Assembly (NCBI GenBank): GCA_032111745.1
Contig: JAULUH010000366.1
Span: forward strand, 1-18,726
From: JAULUH01 sp032111745
GTDB taxonomy: Bacteria; Chloroflexota; Anaerolineae; JAAEKA01
Length of the DNA: 18,726 nt
Direction: 5' to 3'
Shown in pieces: positions 1 through 6,940 of this stretch. Under the pieces are notes generated by a model. The model had not been told where the DNA came from. It searched no databases and saw nothing but the letters and a program-made list of their open reading frames with translations. Within the stretch, counting starts at the first letter, position 1; every line of letters begins with the position of its first letter. Made by a program: the position numbers and the translations under genes.

Positions 1-302
1 CAGGGTGACAATGAGCAGCGCGCCTCGCATGCCGCTCAGGGCTTGTGCTGAGGCTGCCGAAGCGATGATCCATGTGTGTCACGCTAAGCGGGTCTGGCGG
101 AGCTCATCGCTGGCGCACGCGACGCTCGCCAGCAGCCAACGCCCGTTCCCGCACGGCACGCTAGCGAAGCGTCTCTCCCCGCTGATGCACGGCGAGACCC
201 TTCGCTGGCGCCTCGCACCTCATGGCCTTTGGCGCCCCTCATGCCGCTCAGGGTGACAGTGAGCAGCGCGCCTCGCATGCCGCTCAGGGCTTGTGCTGAG
301 GC
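1..302. repeat. Compound intergenic repeat with 54-bp direct repeats at both ends
   Basis: Bases 1-54 and 249-302 are the same 54-bp sequence with one mismatch (A at 11, G at 259). A shorter core, ATGCCGCTCAGGG, occurs at 29, 241 and 277. The segment between contains GAGACCCTTCGCT at 194-206 and later GCTCAGGGTGACA, two halves of a dispersed intergenic motif I know from many environmental genomes. No credible gene is seen on either strand. It lies downstream of holA and runs to the window edge, so its left border is unknown. It could be a REP/MITE-like element or a local duplication. Confidence 0.75.
163..206. repeat. Imperfect 13-bp inverted repeat (hairpin) inside the compound repeat
   Basis: AGCGAAGCGTCTC at 163-175 is complementary to GAGACCCTTCGCT at 194-206 with one mismatch, leaving an 18-nt loop. 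No T-run follows on either strand, so it looks like part of a palindromic repeat element and not a standard terminator. It could still protect or end the holA transcript. Confidence 0.6.
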
Positions 303-326
303 CCGTAAGTGGGCAGGTGAAACGCC

Positions 327-402
327 GGGCGGGCACGAGGACCCTGGGCGGGCACGGAGGCCCCGGGCGGGTACGGAGGCCCCGGGCGGGTACGGAGGCC
401 CG
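327..402. repeat. Four tandem copies of a 19-bp G+C-rich unit
   Basis: Four contiguous 19-bp units start at 327, 346, 365 and 384. The form is GGGCGGGCACGGAGGCCCC with a few substitutions (GAGGACCCT in copy 1, GGGTACGG in copies 3 and 4). The last unit runs into GCCCGCCCCTAC at 398-409, the end of a known GTAGGGGCGGG-type dispersed palindrome. There is no spacer between copies, so this is not CRISPR. The array sits just behind the holA stop codon and was probably expanded by slippage. Confidence 0.85.
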
Positions 403-405
403 CCC

Positions 406-1455
406 CTACGAGCGGTGGGTGAGGTCGACGACGAGGAGCTCGAGGGCGAGGGCGTCGGGGAGTTTGCCAGTTTTGATGGCGAGGTCGGTGTGGAGGAGGA
501 GGTCGTAGATGGCGCGCAGGTCGGCGGGGCGCCAGTGGTGGCTCTGTTGCATGGCCTTTTGGGTGGGGTAGGGGTGGAGGCCGATGGCTTTGGCGATGGC
601 GTCTTTGGATTGGCCCCGAGCCATGAGGTCGCTGACCTGGACCAGGATGCGAAACTGGCGGACGATCATGCTGAGCAGGTAGAGGGGCGCGGCGCCGCTG
701 GCCTCCAGGTCGCGCAGGAGGCGCAGGGCGGCCGATCCGTCCCGGCGGCCGATGGCGTCGACCATATCGAAGATGTTGGCCTCCTGGACGTAGGAGACCA
801 GGAGGCGCACGTCCGCCGCGGTGATGGGGCCCTGGCCGGCGCGGTAGGCCGCGAGCTTGTCGAGCTCGTTGTCGAGCAGCCGCAGGTTGCTGCCGATGTA
901 GGTGGCCAGCTCTTCGGCGGCCGGACGCTGGATGGTGGCCTGCTTGGCGCTGGTGCGGCGAACGATCCAGTCGGGGAGGTCCCGGACATCGGGGGCCTGG
1001 CAGAGGACGACGGCGGCCCGGCTCTGCCCGGCCAGGGTGAGGAGGCGCTTGTGCACGGGATCGTTGCGGGGAATCTCGGCGCCCTCCAGCAGCACCAGGT
1101 CGGTGGTGTCGGGGACGGCCGGCAGGTAGTCCAGCAGGGCCTGGCGCTCCCGGTCCAGGGGAGGGGCGGTGGCCTCGGAAGGGTCTTCGGCCGGGGCCTC
1201 GCGGTCGTCTGCCGGCCGGCCAGCCTTGCCACGGCGGGACAGGTGGGCCAGGAGGCCCTCGACGATGACCAGGCGCCGGGCCGACAGGAAGGGCATGACG
1301 TCGCAGTGGTGGCTGATCTCGGCTGCGGAGGTCTTGCGGCCTTCCAGCCAGGTGGTGCTGAGCTCGGCCAGCTCGGCGGGTCCCAGGGCAGCGCGGAGGG
1401 TTGACAGGTGTTCGGAGCGCAGCAACTCGTCGGGGCCGTGCAGCAGGGTGATCAC
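406..1455 (-). CDS. holA: DNA polymerase III subunit delta
   Basis: This is the clamp-loader delta subunit, which opens the sliding clamp during its loading on DNA. With the GTG start at 1455 it has 349 residues, close to the usual length of about 340. The N-terminus ITLLHGPDELLRSEHL is the family's opening strand and degenerate P-loop region. The family hallmark DNELDKLAAY lies near residues 195-204, and the C-terminal helical collar includes HPYPTQKAM near 294-302. Residues 72-102 form an acidic, proline-rich insertion that may be a loop. The start is chosen because GAGG lies 6 nt upstream and because longer versions would overlap the upstream gene. It is the last gene of the glgP unit, 7 nt after the DUF6391 gene. 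Its TAG stop at 406-408 falls inside the GTAGGGGCGGG repeat, so the terminus may have been set by repeat insertion. Confidence 0.93.
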   Translation of the reverse strand: MITLLHGPDELLRSEHLSTLRAALGPAELAELSTTWLEGRKTSAAEISHHCDVMPFLSARRLVIVEGLLAHLSRRGKAGRPADDREAPAEDPSEATAPPLDRERQALLDYLPAVPDTTDLVLLEGAEIPRNDPVHKRLLTLAGQSRAAVVLCQAPDVRDLPDWIVRRTSAKQATIQRPAAEELATYIGSNLRLLDNELDKLAAYRAGQGPITAADVRLLVSYVQEANIFDMVDAIGRRDGSAALRLLRDLEASGAAPLYLLSMIVRQFRILVQVSDLMARGQSKDAIAKAIGLHPYPTQKAMQQSHHWRPADLRAIYDLLLHTDLAIKTGKLPDALALELLVVDLTHRS

Positions 1456-1462
1456 GGAGGCC

Positions 1463-1969
1463 TCAGCGCAGCTCCTCCACGCGGACGAAGTGTTGCACCC
1501 AGCGGCCAAGCTGCCGGCGGCTGACCTGGCCCAGCCGGAGGTTGCGCACATCGGCCAGGGTGGTGACGTGGCGCTGCAGGCGAAAGCCGAGGGGGCGGCC
1601 CACCAGCAGGGCCAGGGTGGCGGCCAGGATGGCGAAGGGGAGCTGATCCCACAGGCTGGCCTGCCGGCGGCGGCTAATGGTGGTGGTCAACAGTCCAGCC
1701 ACCCCGGCCAGGGTGCCGGTGGTGACCAGGTTGGTGCCGCAGTTGGGGTGGATGGCCAGGCCGGATTCGCCGCGCTGCAGGCGCGCCAGGGCCTCCTGTG
1801 CCGCTTCCATGAGGGCTTCGGAGTCTACCGGCCCGAAGATGTAGAAGCCTCGATGGTCGCTACGGCCGCCCACCAGCTGCAGATGGGCGTTGCGGCGCAT
1901 GAGCACGGTGATGGTGGCGTGTTCGATGGCGTGGTGTTGGCGCACACGGCGCACGGGTTGGTTTGGCAT
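1463..1969 (-). CDS. DUF6391 family membrane protein with HxxEH and HPNCGTN motifs
   Basis: This 168-residue protein matches, from memory, the uncharacterised DUF6391 family of cyanobacteria and Chloroflexota. Visible features in order are HAIEHATI at residues 13-20 (His13, Glu16 and His17 form an HxxEH pattern), a charged soluble segment, HPNCGTN at 74-80, and two likely membrane helices at about 81-98 and 109-127. The C-terminal tail is basic. HxxEH resembles an inverted zinc-protease motif, but catalysis is unproven. The pair HxxEH plus HPxCGT also resembles DUF1385 (YqhQ). It follows glgP by 18 nt with TAGGAG about 12 nt before the ATG, and precedes holA by 7 nt, so it is cotranscribed. 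Its function is unknown, and glgP and holA do not share an obvious pathway with it. Confidence 0.85.
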   Translation of the reverse strand: MPNQPVRRVRQHHAIEHATITVLMRRNAHLQLVGGRSDHRGFYIFGPVDSEALMEAAQEALARLQRGESGLAIHPNCGTNLVTTGTLAGVAGLLTTTISRRRQASLWDQLPFAILAATLALLVGRPLGFRLQRHVTTLADVRNLRLGQVSRRQLGRWVQHFVRVEELR

Positions 1970-1987
1970 AGACGGGATGTGCGGCTC

Positions 1988-4537
1988 CTAGCCGGCCCAG
2001 GTGACCAGCTTGGTCTCGTGGGGATTGAGCATGTCGGGATGGTTGGGGCGGGCGCGCACGCCGTATATCAGGGCGCCGGTGGTGCGGGGCTCGAAGATGC
2101 CCTGGTAGTGGTAGATGCCGTTGCGGTCCTTTTTCACCAGGCTCATAGGGGCGACCTGGGGGTTGTCGGGCCGGTTCCCCTGCTCCTCGCCGAATACGAT
2201 CTCCACGGCGACGTCCTCCGGCCGCAGCGAGCCGAGGGATACCTGCGCGGTGACCTCGGCGTCGTCGCCGATGGTGAACTGGGTTTCGTCGGGACCCTGG
2301 GCCACGAGCGCGACCTCAGACCAATGCTCTCGGACGTTGCGCTGCCAGGCGGCATATTGGCGGCTGACGACGAAGCTGTCAGCCGCATACCTGGCGCCAG
2401 CCTCGGCGGCGGGCATGTACATCTCGGTGGTGTAGTCGCGCACCATGCGGCGCGTGCTGAAGGCCCACAGGCTGCTGTGCATGGCGGCCTTGGCTACCTG
2501 AACCCAGCCATAAGGCACGCCGTCCTCGCCCCGGTCAAAGTAGAGGGGGACGATCTCGTCTTCGAGGGTGCGGTAGAGGGAATGGACGTCGGCCTCATCC
2601 TGGGTGGTCTCATCGATGTAGGAGCGCTCTTCGCCGATGGCCCAGCCGTTATGGCCATTGTAGCCCTCGACCCACCAGCCGTCCAGGACGCTGAAGTTGG
2701 GGTTGCCGTTCATGGCGGCCTTCTGGCCGCTGGTGCCGCTGGCCTCGCGGGGCCGCCGGGGGTTGTTCAGCCAGAAGTCCACGCCCTGGACCAGGTAGCG
2801 GGCGACGTTCATGTCGTAGTCCTCGATGAAGCCCACTTTGTCCCAATACTCGGGCATCAGGGCAACCTTGACGATGGCCTGGATGTACTCCTTGCCGGCG
2901 TCGTCGGCGGGGTGAGCCTTGCCGGAGAAGAGGATCTGCACCGGCTGATCCTCGTGGTGCAGGATGCGGCTAAAACGATCCATATCGCTGAAGATCAGGG
3001 TGGCCCGCTTGTAGGTGGCGAAGCGGCGAGCGAAGCCGATGGTCAGGGCCTCGGGGTCGAACACGCGGTCGATGGCGTCCAGGACCTGGGGCGACTCGCC
3101 CTGGCGCATGGCCCGGTTCCTGGCCCGGCTGCGTACGAAGTCGATCAGGCGGGCCTTGGCGGCGCACTTGGCGGCCCAAAAGTCGGCATCCGGGATTTGG
3201 AGCACGAGATCGAGCACGGCCGGATCGTCCAGGCGTTCGTGCCAGTCGGGGGGCAGGTAGCGGTCCAGCAGGGCCTTCAGGTCGGGGCCCAGCCAGGACT
3301 GCACGTGAACGCCATTGGTGATGTGGCGGATGGGGACTTCGTCGACGGGGGTGCCCGGCCACAGCCAGTGCCACATGGCGCGGGAGACCTCGCCGTGCAG
3401 CTGGGCGACGCCGTTGACCTGGCCGGCACACTGCAGGGCCAGCACGGTCATGCTGAAGCCCGGCCCCCAGGTCTGATCCTGGTAGGCCAGGTGCAGGAAA
3501 GGCTCGCGCTCGAGGCCGAGCTGGGGCCAGAAGTGGCCGAAGAAGCGATCCATGAGACCCCAGTCGAAGACGTCGTGGCCGGCGGGCACGGGGGTGTGGG
3601 TGGTGAAGACGGTGCTAGCGCGCACGGCGGCGAGGGCGGCGTCGAAGGTGAGGCCCTGGTGGACGAACTCGCGCAGGCGCTCCAGGCCCATGAAGGCCGA
3701 GTGACCCTCGTTCATGTGCCAGACCGCGGGTGAAAGGCCGAGGGCGCGCACGGCGCGCACTCCGCCAATGCCTAGGACGAACTCCTGGCTGATGCGCAGC
3801 TCGCGGTCGCCGCCGTAGAGGCGGGCGCTGAGCTCGCGGTCCCGGGGCTCGTTCTCGGGCACGTCGGTGTCCATCAGGTAGAGGGGAATGCGACCGACCT
3901 GGATCTTCCACACCTTGGCGTAGACGTCGCGGCCGGGCAGCTGGACCTTGACCAGCACCTCTTTGCCATCGGGCCCGACGGCAGGGGTGGCCGGGACCTC
4001 GGAGAAGCTCAGCTTTTTATAGAAGGCCTGCTGCCAGCCATCCTGGGGGATGTGCTGGGTGAAGTAGCCCTGGGGGTAGAGGAAGCCGACGCCGATGAAG
4101 GGGAGGCCAAGGTCGCTGGCGCTCTTGCAGTGGTCGCCGGAGAGGACGCCAAGGCCGCCGGAGTAGATGGGCAGGGCCTCATGGAGTCCGAATTCGGCGG
4201 AGAAGTAGGCGATGACCCGGTCTTGCTGGCCGGGGAAGGTGCGGCTGAACCAGGTCTCGGCAGGATTCATATAGGCATCGAAGCGGGCCAGGACGGCGTG
4301 GAGACGGGCCAGGTAGCCGGGGTCCTCCGCGGCGGCGTCGAGCTTGTCCTGGCTGACCTCGCGGTTGAACTTGACGGGATTGTGGGTGACGCGCTCCCAG
4401 AGCTCGGGGTCGATGGCGCGAAAGACGGCCTGGGCGTCGTCGTTCCAGCTCCACCAGAGGTTGTTGGCGAGCTCGGGCAGGCGGTGGAGAGACTCGGGCA
4501 TATGGGGAAAGACGGATAGACGTCCTAATACCTTCAC
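1988..4537 (-). CDS. glgP: Alpha-glucan (glycogen) phosphorylase, GT35, DUF3417-type
   Basis: This enzyme releases glucose 1-phosphate from the non-reducing ends of alpha-1,4-glucans using inorganic phosphate and pyridoxal phosphate, in the cytoplasm. The 849 residues fit the shorter 'alpha-glucan family phosphorylase' group with an N-terminal DUF3417 region (LPELANNLWWSWN near 20-32). Other family signatures are AYFSAEFGLHE (110-120), YSGGLGVLSGDH (125-136), HMNEGHSAF (274-282), THTPVPAGHD (313-322), ITNGVH (406-411), RRFATYKRA (504-512) and GTSGQKAAMNG (601-611). Lys606 in the last motif is the expected PLP lysine; many relatives have Met instead of Gln before it. The start is GTG, preceded by AAGGAGGAT 7 nt upstream, a near-perfect ribosome-binding site. 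It is the first gene of the unit glgP-DUF6391-holA, with a promoter at 4618-4647. Confidence 0.96.
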   Translation of the reverse strand: MKVLGRLSVFPHMPESLHRLPELANNLWWSWNDDAQAVFRAIDPELWERVTHNPVKFNREVSQDKLDAAAEDPGYLARLHAVLARFDAYMNPAETWFSRTFPGQQDRVIAYFSAEFGLHEALPIYSGGLGVLSGDHCKSASDLGLPFIGVGFLYPQGYFTQHIPQDGWQQAFYKKLSFSEVPATPAVGPDGKEVLVKVQLPGRDVYAKVWKIQVGRIPLYLMDTDVPENEPRDRELSARLYGGDRELRISQEFVLGIGGVRAVRALGLSPAVWHMNEGHSAFMGLERLREFVHQGLTFDAALAAVRASTVFTTHTPVPAGHDVFDWGLMDRFFGHFWPQLGLEREPFLHLAYQDQTWGPGFSMTVLALQCAGQVNGVAQLHGEVSRAMWHWLWPGTPVDEVPIRHITNGVHVQSWLGPDLKALLDRYLPPDWHERLDDPAVLDLVLQIPDADFWAAKCAAKARLIDFVRSRARNRAMRQGESPQVLDAIDRVFDPEALTIGFARRFATYKRATLIFSDMDRFSRILHHEDQPVQILFSGKAHPADDAGKEYIQAIVKVALMPEYWDKVGFIEDYDMNVARYLVQGVDFWLNNPRRPREASGTSGQKAAMNGNPNFSVLDGWWVEGYNGHNGWAIGEERSYIDETTQDEADVHSLYRTLEDEIVPLYFDRGEDGVPYGWVQVAKAAMHSSLWAFSTRRMVRDYTTEMYMPAAEAGARYAADSFVVSRQYAAWQRNVREHWSEVALVAQGPDETQFTIGDDAEVTAQVSLGSLRPEDVAVEIVFGEEQGNRPDNPQVAPMSLVKKDRNGIYHYQGIFEPRTTGALIYGVRARPNHPDMLNPHETKLVTWAG

Positions 4538-4617
4538 GGAAGATCCTCCTTGATGCCGTCGCAGCTGTCGGCACGGGATGAGAAAAGGGATGATGAAAGC
4601 GGTTTCCCGGCGGAAGA

Positions 4618-4647
4618 ATTATACCGCCAGGGGACGCATCGTGGCAA
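4618..4647 (-). promoter_or_regulatory. Sigma-70-type promoter of the glgP unit
   Basis: On the minus strand, TTGCCA (4647-4642) and TATAAT (4623-4618) are separated by 18 nt. This predicts transcription start near 4611 and a leader of about 75 nt before the GTG of glgP. The -10 box is perfect and the -35 has the TTGCC form shared by other promoters in this window. Confidence 0.75.
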
Positions 4648-4707
4648 AGTGGGGGGGAGGGGAGTTGGGCCACGATTTCGCGAAAGGCCTCGAAGCAGAG
4701 GAGCACG

Positions 4708-4786
4708 ATGGGCGCGAAGGGGACGGACACGGACGAACCTTACAGAAAGCCCAATGGGCGCGAGGGGGACGGGCATGGACGAACCT
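4708..4786. repeat. 33-bp direct repeat, two copies 46 bp apart
   Basis: Bases 4708-4740 and 4754-4786 match at 30 of 33 positions (form ATGGGCGCGARGGGGACGGR followed by CAYGGACGAACCT). They fill most of the 269-nt gap between the end of the epimerase gene and the start of glgP. The copy nearer the epimerase is followed within about 20 nt by that gene's TAA stop. No gene or clear terminator is seen here. The role is unknown; a dispersed intergenic repeat is the simplest reading. Confidence 0.8.
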
Positions 4787-4806
4787 GGCAAACGCGCCCT
4801 TGGGGT

Positions 4807-5799
4807 TTACGAGAGGTAGCCCGATTGGCGGAGCCAGGATTCGGTGCGGCGCATGCCCTCTTCGAAGTCGACGGTGGGGGTGTAGGCGAGGAGGCGTTGG
4901 GCTTTGGCGATGCTGAAGCGGCTGGGGTTGAAGCGGAAGTGGTAGCTCCAGGGGCCGATGGGCGGGCGGCCGGTGAGGCGCCGGGCCCACTGGCCCGGCA
5001 GGGTTTGGGCGCCGAGGGCGATCCAGGCGGGCTGGGTGGGCAGGCTGTGCCGGCCCAGCATGGCGGCGTAGCGCAGGTAGAACTGGCGATAGGTGACGGC
5101 GGTGCCGTCGCACAGGTTGAAGGTTTCGGCCAGGGCGGCAGGGCTGTGGAGGGCCAAGAGGACGCCATCCACCAGGTTGTCGACGTAGCCGGTGTTAACC
5201 AGGCCAGCGTCGGAGCCCAGGAGCACCAGGCGGCCGGCCCTGATCTGCTGGACGATGTTGATAGTCCAGGCAGTGCCGCGGGGGCCGTAGGTGCAGGCAG
5301 GGCGGATGATGGTGGTAGGCAGGCCCTCTTGCTGGGCTGTGCGCACCAGGGCCTCAGCGGCGATCTTGCTGTCGGGGTAGTGCTGGCCGGTGGGCGGGGT
5401 GGGGGCCGACTCGTCGATGAGGGGGGACGGGTTTACCCCGTAGACGGCGACGCTGCTGAAGTAGAGGAAATGGCGCACACCGTGGTCCTTCGCGGTGCGC
5501 AGGAGGTTGCCGGTGGCGGTGACGTTGGTGTCCCAGGCGACCTGGCGGGTGGGCCCGCTACCGCCGGTCCAGGCCGCGGCATGGAGCAAGGCGTCGCAGC
5601 CGGCGACGGCGCGGGAGAGGGAGGCCGGGTCGAGAAGGTCGCCCTCGACGATGTCAGCGCCGAGGGCGGACAGGAAGGTTGCGGTATCGCGACGGCGGAC
5701 CAGGCCGCGCACGGCCAGGCCCTCGGCCAGGCAGCGCTCGACCAGGTGGCTACCGATGAAGCCGGAGGCACCGGTCACGAGGATGCGGGAGACTGTCAT
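4807..5799 (-). CDS. NAD(P)-dependent epimerase/dehydratase (extended SDR family)
   Basis: This 330-residue Rossmann-fold protein opens with ILVTGASGFIGSHL (residues 6-19), the nucleotide-binding glycine motif. VEGDLLD at 51-57 is the usual adenine-side segment. The catalytic set is FSSVAVYG (114-121), Tyr141 and Lys145 in YPDSK, and IIRPACTYGP at 164-173. These place it among extended SDRs acting on nucleotide sugars, sterols or related carbonyl substrates; the exact substrate cannot be read. The ATG at 5799 is chosen because it sits directly before the Rossmann strand, while the longer open frame would add 30 proline- and arginine-rich residues and leave no gap to the gene before it. GGTGGAT lies just upstream. 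The gene follows a CBS-domain gene by 55 nt and may be cotranscribed with it. Confidence 0.9.
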   Translation of the reverse strand: MTVSRILVTGASGFIGSHLVERCLAEGLAVRGLVRRRDTATFLSALGADIVEGDLLDPASLSRAVAGCDALLHAAAWTGGSGPTRQVAWDTNVTATGNLLRTAKDHGVRHFLYFSSVAVYGVNPSPLIDESAPTPPTGQHYPDSKIAAEALVRTAQQEGLPTTIIRPACTYGPRGTAWTINIVQQIRAGRLVLLGSDAGLVNTGYVDNLVDGVLLALHSPAALAETFNLCDGTAVTYRQFYLRYAAMLGRHSLPTQPAWIALGAQTLPGQWARRLTGRPPIGPWSYHFRFNPSRFSIAKAQRLLAYTPTVDFEEGMRRTESWLRQSGYLS

Positions 5800-5854
5800 A
5801 GGATCCACCCGGGGTGGGAGCGCGCAAGGATAGGGTGGCGGAGCTGCGGTGCGA

Positions 5855-6289
5855 TCAGGCTTTGACCTTGACGGCCTGCTCGACCTCAATGAGGTAGCGC
5901 AGGAGGTCGGTGACGGTGACGATGCCCACCAGGTGCTGGTCGCAGAGGACGGGCACGCCGCCGATCTTAAGCTCGATGAGGAGCTCAGCGGCCTCGGTGG
6001 GGCTGGCGGTCTCGGGGAGCACGATGGGATCCCTGGTCATCACGTTTTCGATGGGGACGTGGTTCCACAGGAAGTTCTCGTGGCTGAGGTCGCGGAGGAC
6101 GGAGGAGAGGCCGGTGACACGGCGCAGGTCACCGCTGGTGACGATGCCGACGAGCTTGTCGTCCTCGATCACCGGAAGCCGGCGGATGCCGTGCTTGCGC
6201 ATGAGGCGGATGGCCTTAGCCACGCTGTTTTGGGGCCCGATGGTGACTGGGCTGGGCGTCATGATATGGGCCAGGGTTTTCGGTTCCAT
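5855..6289 (-). CDS. CBS-domain-pair protein
   Basis: This 144-residue cytoplasmic protein is almost entirely a tandem CBS pair (Bateman module). The first CBS spans about residues 10-60 (IMTPSPVTI to VGIVTSGDLRR) and the second about 84-136 (VMTRDPIVL to VGIVTVTDLLR). Such modules bind adenosine nucleotides or S-adenosylmethionine and usually regulate a partner. No catalytic domain is fused here, so it is a stand-alone sensor with no identifiable partner. AAGGTG lies 9 nt upstream of the ATG. It is followed by the epimerase gene and preceded, after 240 nt, by a second short CBS gene (6530-6937). The two proteins are of similar size but differ clearly in sequence. Confidence 0.93.
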   Translation of the reverse strand: MEPKTLAHIMTPSPVTIGPQNSVAKAIRLMRKHGIRRLPVIEDDKLVGIVTSGDLRRVTGLSSVLRDLSHENFLWNHVPIENVMTRDPIVLPETASPTEAAELLIELKIGGVPVLCDQHLVGIVTVTDLLRYLIEVEQAVKVKA

Positions 6290-6397
6290 GGACTGCGCAC
6301 CTTGAATGGTAAGGCCCAGGGTTAGCGGGCTCGCCTGCTCGCCGCGATAGTCTTGTGAACAGTTTACCCTGAACTTTGATTTCAGAGTATGCGATAG

Positions 6398-6430
6398 ATC
6401 ATATTGTGACGACCTTTTTGGGCTTTTTTT
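6398..6430 (-). promoter_or_regulatory. Candidate promoter with phased A-tracts upstream of the CBS gene
   Basis: In an A+T-rich patch of otherwise G+C-rich DNA, the minus strand carries TATGAT (6403-6398). Upstream are A-tracts of 5 (6419-6415) and 7 (6430-6424), centred 10 bp apart as in curved or UP-element DNA. No good -35 box is found at 16-18 nt, so this is a weak call. A start near 6391 would give a leader of about 100 nt. Confidence 0.35.
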
Positions 6431-6484
6431 GCGAATTGGGCAGGAGAGGGGGTTCGGGTGGGGAAGGGGGGCGCGCGGCGAGGA

Positions 6485-6498
6485 GCCGCAGCTGCGGC
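6485..6498. repeat. 14-bp perfect palindrome downstream of the moxR operon
   Basis: GCCGCAGCTGCGGC is a perfect palindrome about 30 nt after the stop of the CBS gene that ends at 6530. It could form a short hairpin at the end of the operon transcript, but no T-run follows on the minus strand. I therefore do not call it an intrinsic terminator. Confidence 0.4.
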
Positions 6499-6529
6499 CA
6501 GGGCAGTGAGGCTGTGGGCAAGGGGGCGG

Positions 6530-6937
6530 TCAGGCCGCGTCGACCATCTCGATGACGAGGTCGCTGTCGGAGATGACGGCGATCGGCCGGGGCCTGCCCT
6601 GGTCCATGGTGACCACGACGACCCGATGGATGTGGCGGCCAAGGAGGAGGTGCATGACGTGCTCCAGATTGGCCTCCGGGGTAACCGTGACGACGTCCCT
6701 GGTCATGTAGTTGGATGCGGGCTCGTGGCGCCAGTCGGGCGACTCCAGCCCGGCGCGCAGCACATCGCTGCGGGTGATGATACCGGCGAGGTAGCCATCG
6801 GCATCGGCAACCACGAGTGCGCTGATATCGTCGTCGGCCATGCGGCGGGCGAGCTTCGAAAGTGGATCGGTGGCCCGGCAGTTGACGGTACCGAGGCGCT
6901 TGGCCTGCAGCACACTGCGCTGTTTCAACTCGTTCAT
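6530..6937 (-). CDS. CBS-domain-pair protein in the moxR operon
   Basis: This 135-residue protein has two CBS motifs. One spans about residues 15-65 (GTVNCRATD through YLAGIITRSDVLRAG), the other about 78-132 (MTRDVVTVTPEANLEHVM through IAVISDSDLVIEM). It lacks any other domain, so it is probably an adenine-nucleotide-binding regulator. It starts 3 nt after the DUF58 stop codon. Its ribosome-binding site (GGAGGAA) lies within the last codons of the DUF58 gene, so the two are almost certainly cotranscribed and perhaps translationally coupled. The context suggests it modulates the MoxR/DUF58 chaperone system; this is inference. Confidence 0.93.
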   Translation of the reverse strand: MNELKQRSVLQAKRLGTVNCRATDPLSKLARRMADDDISALVVADADGYLAGIITRSDVLRAGLESPDWRHEPASNYMTRDVVTVTPEANLEHVMHLLLGRHIHRVVVVTMDQGRPRPIAVISDSDLVIEMVDAA

Positions 6938-6940
6938 CGC

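Noticed and set aside
327..402. Possible CRISPR array
   Set aside because: The 19-bp units are directly contiguous with no spacers, and no cas genes are nearby.
229..1404. Plus-strand open frame of 391 codons over holA
   Set aside because: It runs through the 19-bp tandem repeat and is antisense to holA; its composition is typical of a shadow frame.
1169..3733. Plus-strand open frame of 854 codons opposite holA and glgP
   Set aside because: It is antisense to strongly conserved glgP and has low-complexity Gly/Val/Ala/Asp composition with no motifs; it is a shadow caused by G+C-rich codon use.
4619..5113. Minus-strand frames between glgP and the epimerase gene
   Set aside because: They run through the 33-bp repeats and overlap the conserved epimerase C-terminus in another frame, with Pro/Arg-rich low-complexity products.
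5800..5889. 30-residue N-terminal extension of the epimerase
   Set aside because: It is Pro/Arg-rich, overlaps the end of the upstream CBS gene and precedes a standard Rossmann start with its own ATG.
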